A DNA stretch of 64,000 nt from Mycolicibacterium senegalense (GTDB lineage Bacteria > Actinomycetota > Actinomycetes > Mycobacteriales > Mycobacteriaceae). Below, in pieces: positions 32,514 through 41,631 of the stretch; within the stretch, counting starts at the first letter, position 1; the number at the start of each line of letters is the position of its first letter. Below the pieces are notes generated by a model. That model was not told where the DNA came from, searched no databases, and worked only from the letters and a program-made list of their open reading frames with translations. Location: contig NZ_CP081000.1 of the NCBI RefSeq assembly GCF_019645875.1, positions 2,728,001 through 2,792,000 of the forward strand, read 5' to 3'. A program made the translations under genes and the position numbers.

Positions 32514-33716
32514 TCAGCGACCGTACTTGGCCAGTAGGCGATCGGCATGACGAGGATCTATCGCCGCCAATGCGATTTGACCGTCGTAGTGTTCAATGAC
32601 CCGCGCGTCCATGATGTGTCGCCACAGTGGGGGGATCAGCGCGAGAAGCAGCATGGTGCCATAGCCTCCGGGCAGCTGCGGTGCCTCTTCGAGACTGCGC
32701 AGCGTCTGATAGCGCCGTAGGGGATTGGCGTGATGGTCTGAGTGGCGTTGTAGATGGAACAGGAAGATATTGGCGATCAAGGTATTGCTGTTCCAGCTGT
32801 GTTGAGCCGAGACGTTCTCATAGCGCCCATTCGACAGGCGTTGACGCCTTAGCCCGTAGTGCTCCAAATAGTTGACGATCTCCAGCAGGCTGAACCCAAC
32901 GATCGCCTGACCGACCAGCCAGGGGAAGACCACCGGTCTGAACCAGATCACCAGAATGGTAAACAATGTCGCACTCAGCAACCACGCGTTGACCAGATGG
33001 TTTCGGATCGTCCATGGTGACCCGCCTAGCCGGCGCAGGCGCCGAGCCTCTAGGTTCCAGGCCGACCGTAGACCACCGATGACAGACCTCGGAACAAACC
33101 GGTAGACGTTCTGTCCGATGCTGGCGCTCGCGGGATCCTCCGGCGTCGCAACCCGGACGTGGTGGCCACGGTTGTGTTCCACGACAAAGTGGCCGTAGAA
33201 GGTTTGAGCCAGTGCGACTTTCGCGAGACGTCGCTCGACCACCTCGCGTTTGTGCCCGAGCTCGTGAGCAGCGTTGATGCCGATACCACCCACGATGCCC
33301 ACCGTGGTCATCAATCCAAGCTCGTCGAACCACGTCATCGAGACCCAGCCGCCACCGCTCCACAGCCAGCAGGCGAACACAAGAGACAGATACTGATTCG
33401 GCAGATACAAGTAAGTAACCCACCGGTAGAGGCGATCTCGATCCAGCTCGATAAAGGCGCTATCGGGTGGAGCGCTCGGATCATTACCAACAATGAAGTC
33501 CAGCATCGGCATCACCGCAAAAGTCAGCAGCGGCCCCAACCACCACCACCACTGCTGACCGGTCGACCACACCATCAACCAGGACAGTGGCACCATCCCT
33601 GGCACCGCCGCTGCCAGTAGCCAGAGGTACCGCTTCGGGTCCTTCCATCGTTTGTCCCTGACACGAACATCCTGGCTTAGAGGAAGTCGATCACGAATTA
33701 TCCGTCCATTGATCAT
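32514..33716 (-). CDS. alkB: alkane 1-monooxygenase (AlkB)
   Basis: A 400-aa integral membrane non-haem diiron hydroxylase that converts n-alkanes (or fatty acids) to terminal alcohols using O2 and rubredoxin. Six TM-like segments and the histidine boxes are present: HELGHK, HNRGHHVRVATPED, the AlkB signature NYLEHYGLRR and LQRHSDHHANPLRRYQ. ATG 33716 is the best family-aligned start; 33800 is possible. Unusually, no rubredoxin or rubredoxin reductase gene is adjacent, so electrons must come from a distant locus. The gene has its own terminator. Confidence 0.92.
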   Translation of the reverse strand: MINGRIIRDRLPLSQDVRVRDKRWKDPKRYLWLLAAAVPGMVPLSWLMVWSTGQQWWWWLGPLLTFAVMPMLDFIVGNDPSAPPDSAFIELDRDRLYRWVTYLYLPNQYLSLVFACWLWSGGGWVSMTWFDELGLMTTVGIVGGIGINAAHELGHKREVVERRLAKVALAQTFYGHFVVEHNRGHHVRVATPEDPASASIGQNVYRFVPRSVIGGLRSAWNLEARRLRRLGGSPWTIRNHLVNAWLLSATLFTILVIWFRPVVFPWLVGQAIVGFSLLEIVNYLEHYGLRRQRLSNGRYENVSAQHSWNSNTLIANIFLFHLQRHSDHHANPLRRYQTLRSLEEAPQLPGGYGTMLLLALIPPLWRHIMDARVIEHYDGQIALAAIDPRHADRLLAKYGR

Positions 33717-34245
33717 GGCCCACCCCGACCCTAGATTGACAATGCGATGCGAATCTAGCAATGCGCTTGGCGAGGCGCGCGGTGAGCGGATCATCGACAC
33801 ATCGGGTTTCGATTGGCATGAGTCATCGAGAAGCGATGACCGGAAATATCCATGCGTCTATGACAATAGAAGCATCGAGCCATGGCAGTTTCCCGTCTTG
33901 ATCGGGCCAACCGGAAAAGGCGTTCTCACCTGCGGCTGGACATATAGCAAATATTGCGACATGCGTCCGTAACGCGCGCTTTCCGCGAAGTTGTTGCTAC
34001 TTCGAGGCACCGTCGCCGACCCCGCCCTGCAGTGAGGATCACACGGCGTGACACTTGTGAGCTTTGCCGCGAGGTAGCCAGGCAGCGTGCGCTGACTGAA
34101 TAATCGCCTTGTACATATGGTGTTCGAACGTTGGCCGGTCACCTCGGTCGCAACAACAACTGCAGCCGCGCTGCTGTCGAATTTTTCGGCCTGGCCGGCT
34201 CGCGTTCGATTGGGGCACTAGTACGGCTGAAGGGACACGGCTGTA
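33717..34245. other. 529-bp intergenic region, no gene seen
   Basis: The divergent space between alkB and the small membrane protein gene. Composition around 33840-33960 is clearly AT-richer than its surroundings. Open frames here have no ribosome site or recognisable protein. A weak DosR-like half-element (TTGGGGCACTAGTACGG, near 34209) lies just before the plus-strand gene. Otherwise nothing is identified. Confidence 0.5.
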
Positions 34246-34542
34246 ATGGACCAGCGTCGGTGGAAGCCAGGGATGGCCGCGCTCGGCTATCTCAGTGCCA
34301 ACATCTTCTCCGGCATCGTTGTGTTGGCGTACCTGGTCGGCAAGGTGGATCATGTACTTCACCCCATCGCAGTCGGTTCGTCCATCTGGGCCATCGCCGG
34401 AGTCCTGGCATGCGCTTTCAGCCGAATCCTGCGGCTGCCCAACGCGCCCTATCTGCTCTGGCTCCTCGTCGGCGGGTTGGTGGGAATTGGCGTCTGGGCG
34501 CTCCAATTCACCTTCTGCGCATCGTATTTGGCTTTCAACTAG
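34246..34542 (+). CDS. small three-TM membrane protein, unknown function
   Basis: A 98-aa membrane protein with three hydrophobic segments (about 10-31 ALGYLSANIFSGIVVLAYLV, 43-60 and 70-93 LLWLLVGGLVGIGVWALQF). GAAGGGA precedes ATG 34246 at about 10 nt. No conserved motif is recognised. It lies 180 bp before the whiB gene, inside the dormancy island, with only a poor DosR-like element upstream. Confidence 0.72.
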   Translation: MDQRRWKPGMAALGYLSANIFSGIVVLAYLVGKVDHVLHPIAVGSSIWAIAGVLACAFSRILRLPNAPYLLWLLVGGLVGIGVWALQFTFCASYLAFN

Positions 34543-34644
34543 CACCTAGTACAGACTCTGACTTCGGAACGTCTGTGGCTGGGCTACTTCGAACTTCGAC
34601 GCTTCGGGACGGTTCGTCGACTTCTGACAATAGCCCTCAGGCGC

Positions 34645-34662
34645 GGGGGACTTCAGTCCCTA
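34645..34662 (+). promoter_or_regulatory. DosR-like box (whiB)
   Basis: GGGGGACTTCAGTCCCTA: GGGAC-TTCA-GTCCC, a perfect half-site pair, centred about 70 bp before the whiB ATG. One of the best matches in the window. Confidence 0.75.
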
Positions 34663-34724
34663 GCGGGAGCGATCGCCCAATGGTCGAATCATTTCAACTG
34701 CTCGGTAGCACCGAAGGAGGTCCG

Positions 34725-35012
34725 ATGAAACCCTGCCGACTACCGATCCCAGATCCGGCCTTCCCGGATTGGCGCTCGCACAGCAGCTGCCGCGACGTCG
34801 ATCCGATGGTGTTCTACGGCCCCGATCACGAAAGGGCCGCGGCCCGACGCCGACGTGTTGCCAGAGCCAAGGCGATCTGTCATTCATGCCCCGTAAGACA
34901 GGTTTGCCTGAGACAATCACTGAGAGTTCCTGAGCAGCATGGGGTCTGGGGTGGGCTTACTCCCGATGAACGTGACGACATCCTCACGGCGTTGTCAGTG
35001 ATAAACAACTAG
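34725..35012 (+). CDS. WhiB-family Fe-S transcriptional regulator
   Basis: A 95-aa WhiB-like protein. Four cluster cysteines are placed as in the family (SSCRDVD near residue 20, then AICHSCPVRQVC), followed by the GVWGG turn (GVWGGLTPDERDDI) and a short C-terminal tail. WhiB proteins bind a [4Fe-4S] cluster sensitive to O2/NO and partner with the primary sigma factor. AAGGAGG (34714-34720) sets ATG 34725. With a near-perfect DosR-like box upstream, this looks like a second-tier redox regulator induced in hypoxia. Which WhiB it is cannot be settled. Confidence 0.9.
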   Translation: MKPCRLPIPDPAFPDWRSHSSCRDVDPMVFYGPDHERAAARRRRVARAKAICHSCPVRQVCLRQSLRVPEQHGVWGGLTPDERDDILTALSVINN

Positions 35013-35092
35013 AAGACAGTTCCGCGACGAAGTGGAATCGGGGGAGTGAAAAAGAGCGTCGACATCTCGGCTCCTGGGGTTTCATATTCCCG

Positions 35093-36022
<930 letters not shown>

Positions 36023-37225
36023 TCAGACCATCGTGTCGGCCGAGGGCAGGCCGAACTCGTGGTTGCCGAAGATCAGGTAGGCGCGCTCGGGATCGTTGGC
36101 AGCGTGTACCCGGCCGGCATGGGCGTCCCGCCAGAAGCGCTGCACCGGAGCGTCGTTCGATAGTGCCGTGGCGCCCGAGGCCTCGAAGAGCCGGTCGATC
36201 GAGGCGATCGCGCGGCCGGTGGCGCGGACCTGGTCGCGACGGGCGCGGGCGCGCAACTCGAACGGGATCTCCTTGCCGGCTAGCAGCAGCGCGTACTCGT
36301 CGGCAACATTGCCCGTCAGCTGACGCCAGGCCGCGTCGATGTCGCTGGCCGCTTCGGCGATACGGATCTTGGTGAACGGGTCGTCCTTGGCTTTCTCGTT
36401 GGCGTACGCAGCGCGCACCCGCTGGCCCTGGTGCTCGACGTGCGCGTGGTAGGCACCGTAGGCCATACCCACGATGGGCGTTGAGATCGTGGTGGGATGA
36501 ATAGTGCCCCAGGGCATCTTGTACACCGGTGCAGTGTTGGTCTGGCAACCTCCTGCGGTACCGTCGTTCATCGCTTTGAAGGACAGGAAGCGGTGCTCGG
36601 GTACAAATACCTCGTCGATCAGGAGGGTGTTGCTTCCCGTGCCACGCAGGCCGACCACGTTCCAAACGTCATCGATCTCATAGTCGGCGCGCGGGATGAG
36701 GAAACTGCCGAAGTCGACCGGGCGGCCGTCCTTGATGACCGGGCCTCCGACGAAGGTCCAGCCGGCATGGTTACATCCGGACGACCATTTCCACTCGCCG
36801 CTGACCAGATAGCCTCCGTCGACCGCCTTGCCCGAGCCCATCGGGGCGTAGGAGGACGACACACGCGCAGACACGTCGTCGCCCCAGACGTCGTCCTGGG
36901 CCCGCTGGTCGAACAGCGCCAGATGCCAATTGTGCACGGCGAGGATGCCGGCGACCCAACCGGTGGAACCGCAGGCGCTGGCCAGCCGCCGGACCGCTTC
37001 GCAGTAAACGGTGGGATCGCACTGCAGGCCGCCCCACTGTTCCGGCTGCAGGAGCTTGAAGAACCCGATCTCTTCGAGTTCCGTCAATGACTGATCGGGG
37101 ATCGCGCGCAGATTCTCGGTGGCTTGCGCGCGCTCACGCAGTCGCGGTAGCAGTTCGGCGACCCCGTCGAGAACTGTCTGAGTGTCGCGGATCGCATGGG
37201 TGCTGCTGTGGTCGTGTGAAATCAC
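36023..37225 (-). CDS. hsaA: flavin-dependent 3-HSA hydroxylase oxygenase component (HsaA-like)
   Basis: A 400-aa acyl-CoA dehydrogenase-fold, reduced-flavin monooxygenase like HsaA, which hydroxylates 3-HSA to the catechol 3,4-DHSA. Landmarks include the N-terminal helical domain (LTELEEIGFFKLLQPEQWGG), STGWVAGILAVHNWHLALF, GEWKWSSGCNHAGWTFVGG and the C-terminal PERAYLIFGNHEFGLP. GTG 37225 overlaps the kshA stop (TAGTG), so the genes are coupled. Its flavin reductase partner HsaB is not present in this window, which suggests use of a reductase from elsewhere. Confidence 0.9.
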   Translation of the reverse strand: MISHDHSSTHAIRDTQTVLDGVAELLPRLRERAQATENLRAIPDQSLTELEEIGFFKLLQPEQWGGLQCDPTVYCEAVRRLASACGSTGWVAGILAVHNWHLALFDQRAQDDVWGDDVSARVSSSYAPMGSGKAVDGGYLVSGEWKWSSGCNHAGWTFVGGPVIKDGRPVDFGSFLIPRADYEIDDVWNVVGLRGTGSNTLLIDEVFVPEHRFLSFKAMNDGTAGGCQTNTAPVYKMPWGTIHPTTISTPIVGMAYGAYHAHVEHQGQRVRAAYANEKAKDDPFTKIRIAEAASDIDAAWRQLTGNVADEYALLLAGKEIPFELRARARRDQVRATGRAIASIDRLFEASGATALSNDAPVQRFWRDAHAGRVHAANDPERAYLIFGNHEFGLPSADTMV

Positions 37226-38442
37226 TAAACTGCCCTCCCAGGGCTGGGCTGATCGAGACCAGGGGCAGCGGTCTCGGATGTATCGGGAACGGCTGCTGTC
37301 GATGTTTGGCGCTTTCGAAGGTTTTCCGCCACTTCTGTGCGCCAGTACTCATTGGCCGCAGTGGTGTCCACCTCGTACTCGAACCGATCGGTCATCTCCG
37401 GAGTGACATCGGCGGCGTCGACGTAGAACTGTTCATACCATCGTCGCAGCTGATAGACCGGTCCGTCCTCTTCCACGAGAAGCGGATTGTCGATGCGGGT
37501 CTTGTTCTTCCAGATCTCGACGTCCTGCAGGAAGCCTTGACTGACACCGTCGGTGAACGCACGCAACAGCTGGTCGGTGGCCTCGTCGCTCAGACCTTGT
37601 GGGCGGCGAACCATTATTCCCCATTGCAGTACAAAGGAATCGGGAGTCACCGGGTAATGGCAGTTGACCAGGATGGCTTCCACTTCGTACGCGCCGTAAC
37701 TGTTGTGCAGCCGGTTGATCATGAACGACGGCCCGAAGTAGGAAGCCTCGGAATCGAGGATCTGCTCGCCCGCATAGTGCGAACCGCCCAAGTTGACGTC
37801 GGGCCTGCCGATCGTCCGAAGGTACTGGGATGCTACCTGGCCTTCGAACACATTCTTGAAATACGTCGGAAACCCGAAATGGATGTAGTAGAAGTGCGCC
37901 ATATCGACGATGTTGTCGACGATCTCGCGGCAATTGGAGCCGATGACCTCAGTGCGCCAGGACCATTCCGTCCAACCCTCGTCCTGAAACTCCGGAATGT
38001 CGGGGATGTCCAGATGTGGCGACGGTGCATTGCCTTCGGGGTCATGCCAGACGAACAAGAGACCTGCACGAATACTCGATAACCACACACGTGTACGTGC
38101 AAGTCGGGGAGCACGCTTCGCGTACGGGACCTGAGTACAGCGGCCATTGCCGGCCCACCTCCAATCATGGAAAGGACACGCGACGGCATCACCTTTGATC
38201 TCGCCTTGCGAGAGGTCACCACCAAGATGGCGGCAGTACGCGTCGAGGACGTGCACCGCACCCTCACTGTCGGCGAAGACGACCAACTTCGTTCCGAACG
38301 CGGTGATCGAGTGCGGCTTGCCGTCGAGGAAGTCCGACACCATTCCGAGGCAATGCCAGCCCCGGGCAAATCTAGTCGGCGTCGTCCCGACATCGATCTC
38401 ACGCACCGCAGCACCAGTCGAATCTTTGGACAAAACGGTCAC
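37225..38442 (-). CDS. kshA: 3-ketosteroid 9-alpha-hydroxylase oxygenase KshA
   Basis: A 405-aa Rieske non-haem iron oxygenase. The Rieske cluster is bound by CRH (Cys70, His72) and CPFHDW (Cys89, His92); the mononuclear iron motif is in DNIVDMAHFYYIHF (D-x3-D-x2-H-x4-H). The sequence is clearly of the KshA type, which opens the steroid B ring by 9-alpha-hydroxylation. It leads the kshA-hsaA-hsaC run. The reductase KshB is not in the window. A perfect DosR-like palindrome lies 82-99 bp upstream, and an AACACGTT core (38468-38475) weakly resembles the KstR half-site pattern. Confidence 0.93.
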   Translation of the reverse strand: MTVLSKDSTGAAVREIDVGTTPTRFARGWHCLGMVSDFLDGKPHSITAFGTKLVVFADSEGAVHVLDAYCRHLGGDLSQGEIKGDAVACPFHDWRWAGNGRCTQVPYAKRAPRLARTRVWLSSIRAGLLFVWHDPEGNAPSPHLDIPDIPEFQDEGWTEWSWRTEVIGSNCREIVDNIVDMAHFYYIHFGFPTYFKNVFEGQVASQYLRTIGRPDVNLGGSHYAGEQILDSEASYFGPSFMINRLHNSYGAYEVEAILVNCHYPVTPDSFVLQWGIMVRRPQGLSDEATDQLLRAFTDGVSQGFLQDVEIWKNKTRIDNPLLVEEDGPVYQLRRWYEQFYVDAADVTPEMTDRFEYEVDTTAANEYWRTEVAENLRKRQTSTAAVPDTSETAAPGLDQPSPGRAV

Positions 38443-38523
38443 CTCCAGCTACCTCAGGAAAAACGAGAACACGTTCCTTGATTCGCTGGGTTGTCACACT
38501 AAGCGCAGGCTGGAGCTATGAGA

Positions 38524-38541
38524 TAGGGACGAAGGTCCCTA
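38524..38541 (-). promoter_or_regulatory. DosR-like box (kshA operon)
   Basis: TAGGGAC-GAAG-GTCCCTA is a perfect 7-4-7 inverted repeat, the best DosR-type palindrome in the window, in the 327-bp divergent gap 38443-38769. Confidence 0.75.
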
Positions 38542-38673
38542 GTTTGAATCGTCTCGCTTCCACCAGCTGCGGGTCGCGCCATCGGGACCGGTCCTATTGT
38601 CGTGCAGTCATTTCAGTGATGCCCTCGCCGAAGTCGGTTGGTATGCAATACGTTTCGTGACGCGCGGGCCGAG

Positions 38674-38694
38674 CTAGGGACCAAAGGCCCTTTT
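38674..38694 (+). promoter_or_regulatory. DosR-like box (cyp125)
   Basis: CTAGGGACCAAAGGCCCTTTT: AGGGAC-CAAA-GGCCCT, centred about 85 bp before the P450 start. It and the kshA box face opposite ways in the same gap. Confidence 0.65.
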
Positions 38695-38769
38695 CTGCAC
38701 CCGTGTCCACGGCAATAGTGGTGTGCACTGCTACATCGCCCGGTCCGAGAATGTAGGGAGCCGTCCGCC

Positions 38770-40005
38770 ATGGTCAATCTGAATATCGCGCAGGGCTTTG
38801 ATCCCCTCGACGCCGAGCGCAACCTGTCGGGCCTGCCCATTGCCGAGCTTGCGGAGCTGCGACGGACCGAACCGGTCCATTGGGTTGATGTGCCCGGCGG
38901 AACCGGTGGGTTCGGGGATAAGGGCTACTGGCTGGTGACCCGGCACGTCGATGTGAAGGAAGTGTCGAAGCGCAATGACGTCTTCGGCACCTCCCCGGAT
39001 GGCGCGATCCCGGTGTGGCCGCAGTCCATGACTCGCGAGGCGATTGACTTGCAACGCAATGTTCTTCTCAACATGGACGATCCGCAGCACGCCCGGCTGC
39101 GCAACATCATCTCGCGCGCGTTCACCCCGCGCGCGCTGGCGCGACTCGAGGACGAGCTGAACTTCCGCGCGCAGCAGATCGCGAAGGCCGGCGCGGCGTC
39201 GAAAACCGGCGACTTCGTCGAACAGGTCGCCTGCGAGCTACCGCTCCAGGCCATCGCCGAGCTACTCGGTGTGCCACAAGACGACCGCGACAAGCTGTTC
39301 CGCTGGTCCAACGAGATGACCGCCGGCGATGATCCCGAGTACGCCGACGTCGATCCCGTGGCCTCGTCCCTCGAGCTGATCACCTACGCCATGAAGATGG
39401 CAGAGGATCGGGGTAAGAATCCGACCGACGACATCGTGACCAAGCTCGTCCAAGCCGACATCGATGGTGAGAAGCTCACCGACGACGAATTCGGCTTCTT
39501 CGTCATCATGCTGTCGGTCGCGGGCAGCGAGACCACCCGCAATTCGATCACTCACGGCATGATCGAGTTCTCTCACAACCCGGACCAATGGCAGCTGTTC
39601 AAGCGTGAGCGCCCCAAGACCGCCGCCGACGAGATCATCCGATGGGCGACTCCGGTGTCGGCATTCCAGCGCACCGCCCTCGCGGACGTCGAGCTTCGTG
39701 GCGTGCAGATCACGAAGGGCCAGCGGGTCGTGATGTCCTATCGTTCGGCCAATTTCGACGAAGAAGTCTTCGACCACCCGCATACGTTCGACATCCTGCG
39801 GGATCCCAACCCGCACCTAGGGTTCGGCGGCACCGGGGCGCACTACTGCATCGGCGCGAACCTGGCCCGGATGACGATCAACCTGATGTTCAACGCGATC
39901 GCCGATCACATGCCCGATCTCAAACCGATCGGTGCGCCCGAACGCCTGAAGTCCGGCTGGCTCAACGGCATCAAGCATTGGCAGGTTGATTACGGGGGCC
40001 ACTGA
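38770..40005 (+). CDS. cyp125: cytochrome P450, CYP125-type steroid C26(27)-monooxygenase
   Basis: A 411-aa cytosolic P450. I-helix motif AGSETTRN with the acid/Thr pair, ExxR in ADEIIRW, and the haem loop FGGTGAHYCIGANLAR with the thiolate Cys. The N-terminus FDPLDAERNLSGLP and overall pattern match CYP125/CYP142-like sterol side-chain oxidases, which start side-chain degradation by oxidising C26/27. RBS GGGAG precedes ATG 38770. It is divergent from kshA, with a DosR-like box of its own. It is probably a paralogue of the cholesterol-cluster cyp125; CYP125 versus a neighbouring subfamily needs a phylogeny. Confidence 0.88.
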   Translation: MVNLNIAQGFDPLDAERNLSGLPIAELAELRRTEPVHWVDVPGGTGGFGDKGYWLVTRHVDVKEVSKRNDVFGTSPDGAIPVWPQSMTREAIDLQRNVLLNMDDPQHARLRNIISRAFTPRALARLEDELNFRAQQIAKAGAASKTGDFVEQVACELPLQAIAELLGVPQDDRDKLFRWSNEMTAGDDPEYADVDPVASSLELITYAMKMAEDRGKNPTDDIVTKLVQADIDGEKLTDDEFGFFVIMLSVAGSETTRNSITHGMIEFSHNPDQWQLFKRERPKTAADEIIRWATPVSAFQRTALADVELRGVQITKGQRVVMSYRSANFDEEVFDHPHTFDILRDPNPHLGFGGTGAHYCIGANLARMTINLMFNAIADHMPDLKPIGAPERLKSGWLNGIKHWQVDYGGH

Positions 40006-40009
40006 CTCC

Positions 40010-40032
40010 GTCCAGGCGAAAATCGCCTGGAC
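40010..40032 (+). terminator. hairpin between cyp125 and the MBL-Rieske gene
   Basis: GTCCAGGCG-AAAAT-CGCCTGGAC: perfect 9-bp stem, 5-nt loop, 4 nt past the cyp125 stop, followed by an AT-rich run. Confidence 0.65.
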
Positions 40033-40064
40033 TCAAATTATTTGACTCCATCGAAAGGCTGTTT

Positions 40065-41618
40065 GTGCAGGTCACCAGCGTCGGGCATGCCGGCTTCCTG
40101 ATCGAGACCAAGGCGGGAAGCATTTTGTGCGACCCCTGGGTCAACCCCGCCTACTTCGCCTCCTGGTTCCCGTTCCCCGACAACAGCGCACTGGACTGGG
40201 ACACCCTCGGTGACGTCGATTACCTCTACATCTCACACCTGCACAAGGACCACTTCGACCCGGAAAACCTGCGCCGCCACGTCAACAAGGACGCGATGGT
40301 GTTGCTGCCCGACTTCCCGGTACCCGACCTGCAACGCGAACTGCAGGCACTGGGCTTTCACCGGTTCTTCGAGACCACCGACTCGGTCAAACACACCGTG
40401 CGCGGCCCCAAGGGCGACCTCGACGTGATGATCATCGCGCTGCGCGCCCCGGCCGACGGCCCGATCGGCGACTCAGGCCTCGTGGTGTCGGATGGCGTCA
40501 CCACGTTCTTCAATATGAACGACTCCAGGCCCGTGGATCTCGGAATGCTGGACGCCGACTTCGGCCAGATCGACGTACACATGCTGCAGTACTCCGGGGC
40601 CATCTGGTACCCGATGGTCTACGACATGCCGGCACGGGCCAAAGAGGCCTTCGGCATCCAGAAACGCCAGCGCCAGATGGACCGGTGCCGCCAGTACATC
40701 GCCCAAGTCGGCGCCACCTGGGTGATCCCCTCGGCCGGCCCGCCCTGCTTCCTCGACCCCGAACTGCGCGACCTCAACGACGACCACGGCGACCCGGCCA
40801 ACATCTTCCCCGACCAGGTCGTCTTCCTCGACCAGATGCGCCGCCACGGCCACGACGGCGGCCTGCTGATGATCCCCGGCAGCACCGCCGATTTCACCGG
40901 CTCACACCTGAATTCGCTGACCCACCCGGTCACCGACCCCGAGACCATCTTCACCACCGGCAAAGCCGCCTACATCCAGGACTACGCCCAGCGGATGGCC
41001 CCGGTACTGGCCGCCGAGAAAGCCTCGTGGGCGCCGGCCGCCGGCGAACCCCTGCTGCCCGGACTGCGGGCACTGTTCGAGCCGATCATGACCCAGACCG
41101 ACCAGATCTGCGACGGCATCGGCTACCCGGTCGAACTCCGCCTGTCCGGCCCCGACCACACCGAGACCGTGGTCCTGGACTTTCCCAAACGCCTGGTCCG
41201 CGAACCCATCGCCGACGAGAAGTTCCGCTACGGCTTCGCGATCCCACCCGAACTGGTGCGCACCGTACTGCGTGACAACGAGCCCGACTGGGTCAACACC
41301 ATCTTCCTGTCCACCCGGTTCACCGCCTGGCGCGTGGGCGGATACAACGAGTACCTGTACACCTTCTTCAAATGCCTCACCGACGAACGCATCGCCTACG
41401 CCGACGGCTGGTTCGCCGAAGCCCACGACGACTCCTCCTCCATCACCCTCGACGGCTGGGAAATCCAGCGCCGCTGCCCACACCTCAAAGCCGACCTGTC
41501 CAAATTCGGTGTAGTGGCAGGCAACACGCTCACCTGCAATGTCCACGGCTGGCAATGGAACCTGGAGAACGGCAAATGCCTCACCACCAAGGGCCACGAA
41601 CTCAGACACACACCGTGA
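40065..41618 (+). CDS. metallo-beta-lactamase-fold / Rieske [2Fe-2S] two-domain protein
   Basis: A 517-aa protein. The N-terminal half is a metallo-beta-lactamase fold (VTSVGHAGFLIET, CDPWVNP, the metal motif SHLHKDHFD, later VIPSAGP). The C-terminus carries a Rieske motif: CPHLKADL and CNVHGWQW (C-x-H ... C-x2-H). This matches the M. tuberculosis Rv3818-type family, related to the UlaG/CMAH lineage; its substrate is unknown. The start is GTG 40065 after AAAGG. It could depend on cyp125 transcription, but a hairpin separates them. A Rieske module suggests electron transfer to an oxygenase. Confidence 0.85.
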   Translation: MQVTSVGHAGFLIETKAGSILCDPWVNPAYFASWFPFPDNSALDWDTLGDVDYLYISHLHKDHFDPENLRRHVNKDAMVLLPDFPVPDLQRELQALGFHRFFETTDSVKHTVRGPKGDLDVMIIALRAPADGPIGDSGLVVSDGVTTFFNMNDSRPVDLGMLDADFGQIDVHMLQYSGAIWYPMVYDMPARAKEAFGIQKRQRQMDRCRQYIAQVGATWVIPSAGPPCFLDPELRDLNDDHGDPANIFPDQVVFLDQMRRHGHDGGLLMIPGSTADFTGSHLNSLTHPVTDPETIFTTGKAAYIQDYAQRMAPVLAAEKASWAPAAGEPLLPGLRALFEPIMTQTDQICDGIGYPVELRLSGPDHTETVVLDFPKRLVREPIADEKFRYGFAIPPELVRTVLRDNEPDWVNTIFLSTRFTAWRVGGYNEYLYTFFKCLTDERIAYADGWFAEAHDDSSSITLDGWEIQRRCPHLKADLSKFGVVAGNTLTCNVHGWQWNLENGKCLTTKGHELRHTP

Positions 41619-41631
41619 CGTGCACTGATTG

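Noticed and set aside
33652..33972. 106-codon plus-strand ORF between alkB and the next gene
   Set aside because: It partly overlaps alkB antisense and has no ribosome site or family.
34131..34724. Long in-frame N-terminal extension of the WhiB gene
   Set aside because: It runs through the neighbouring small membrane protein gene in another frame; AAGGAGG sets the start at 34725.
38468..38475. KstR operator upstream of kshA
   Set aside because: Only the AACNNGTT core matches; flanking T and A of the consensus are missing and the core is expected by chance every few kb.
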